Shown: one piece after another, positions 63,612 to 64,000 of the stretch
How the letters are laid out: each line of letters begins with the position of its first letter
How positions within the stretch are numbered: position 1 is the first letter of the stretch
Origin: Rhizodiscina lignyota
Taxonomy: Eukaryota > Ascomycota > Dothideomycetes > Aulographales > Rhizodiscinaceae
Direction of reading: 5' to 3'
Assembly (NCBI GenBank): GCA_010015805.1
Contig: ML978123.1
Span: forward strand, 992,001-1,056,000
Length of the DNA: 64,000 nucleotides
Translations under genes and position numbers: made by a program
Notes under the pieces: generated by a model
Told to the model about the DNA's origin: nothing
Seen by the model: the letters and a program-made list of their open reading frames with translations, nothing else
Database searches by the model: none

Positions 63612-64000
63612 TTTGAAACGAATGGCTTAAATGGACGACTAGATGCGAAATTGCTTGATTGAATGAAGGAACTTAGCGCGATATCATAAATGAAAAACGG
63701 TTCGAAGGCCTAAGACATGGTCATATAAAAAGGTCAGAGCAAATGTCTGCCACCTACCTGGTCTTCGGAAGCGATTAGGGAATCTCCATGACCTGCCGCT
63801 CGCTTGCATGCAAGAATCTGAGCACAGGCGGATAGCCTCTACCAGATCATGGCAAAGGTCGCGAGAGCTTGTGTAATTGAGGTGGTTGTTGAATGTTTGA
63901 GCTCATCTCGCATCCGTGATTCCCTGTTTCGAGCGAAATTCTGATTGGGGGTCGTGTAACTTGCATGCCCGATTCCTGCATCCAACGCTGCACCTCTGCT
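63612..64000. other. Promoter region of the SGNH esterase; window end
   Basis: 389 bases with no supported gene; an AT-rich run at 63724-63731 (TATAAAAA on the plus strand) lies about 115 bases upstream of the esterase ATG. Confidence 0.35.

Noticed and set aside
1-64000. Transposons, retroelements or RIP-mutated relics
   Set aside because: I found no transposase, integrase or reverse-transcriptase motif, no long terminal repeats and no AT-rich block; small relics below recognition cannot be excluded without a repeat-library search.

Overview
The window looks like nuclear DNA of a filamentous ascomycete (Pezizomycotina, probably Dothideomycetes). Genes are closely spaced on both strands. Most introns are 45-60 nt with GTAAGT/GTATGT donors and short AG acceptors. 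Gene content is typical of the group: a secreted GH3 beta-glucosidase, a HET-C2 type glycolipid transfer protein, SEA/GATOR2 subunit Sea4, P5A ATPase Spf1, and several fungal-only membrane proteins. I assembled about 28 protein-coding genes by joining exons by eye; most models close exactly in frame. I see no rRNA, CRISPR array, convincing tRNA, intact transposon or retroelement, and no long AT-rich RIP-like block.

Layout. Bases 1-7.1 kb: the 3' end of an unidentified gene, a small disordered protein, an SDR ketoreductase, and a six-exon GH3 beta-glucosidase. After a 2.2-kb gene-poor stretch, 9.2-19.9 kb is a housekeeping block: EFG1 (rRNA processing) divergent from SEA4 (TORC1 signalling), the U6 snRNA m6A methyltransferase (METTL16/Mtl16), GLTP/HET-C2 divergent from a tartrate/isopropylmalate-type dehydrogenase, and mitochondrial inner-membrane peptidase IMP2. 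20.5-28.5 kb is accessory: alpha/beta hydrolase, small secreted protein, FAD monooxygenase, class IV-like sirtuin, quinone-reductase-like MDR enzyme. 28.8-36.2 kb is housekeeping again: SPF1 divergent from GLN4, then LSM4. 36.8-49.6 kb holds fungal-specific surface or signalling proteins: a 672-aa single-pass membrane protein, a 761-aa four-helix membrane protein, an HSPA12-like Hsp70 ATPase, a mucin-like single-pass protein with a conserved cytosolic tail, and a 589-aa protein with a helical N-terminal domain and degenerate repeats. 50.2-56.5 kb holds three genes on one strand that could form a sugar-acid or sugar catabolic set: a DHDPS-family aldolase, an MFS sugar transporter (nine exons) and a Gfo/Idh/MocA dehydrogenase. 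A 4.1-kb gene-poor stretch follows, then a highly expressed-looking GPI cell-wall protein and a secreted SGNH esterase.

Points most worth a second look: the putative catabolic trio; the HSPA12-like / mucin-like / helical-domain neighbourhood; an 11-nt microexon in the U6 methyltransferase and a 19-nt one in the transporter; an LSM4 first coding exon that is only the ATG, plus a stop-free 93-nt LSM4 intron; and a GlnRS with an in-frame basic N-terminal extension. I found nothing I can defend as a wholly new biological system.
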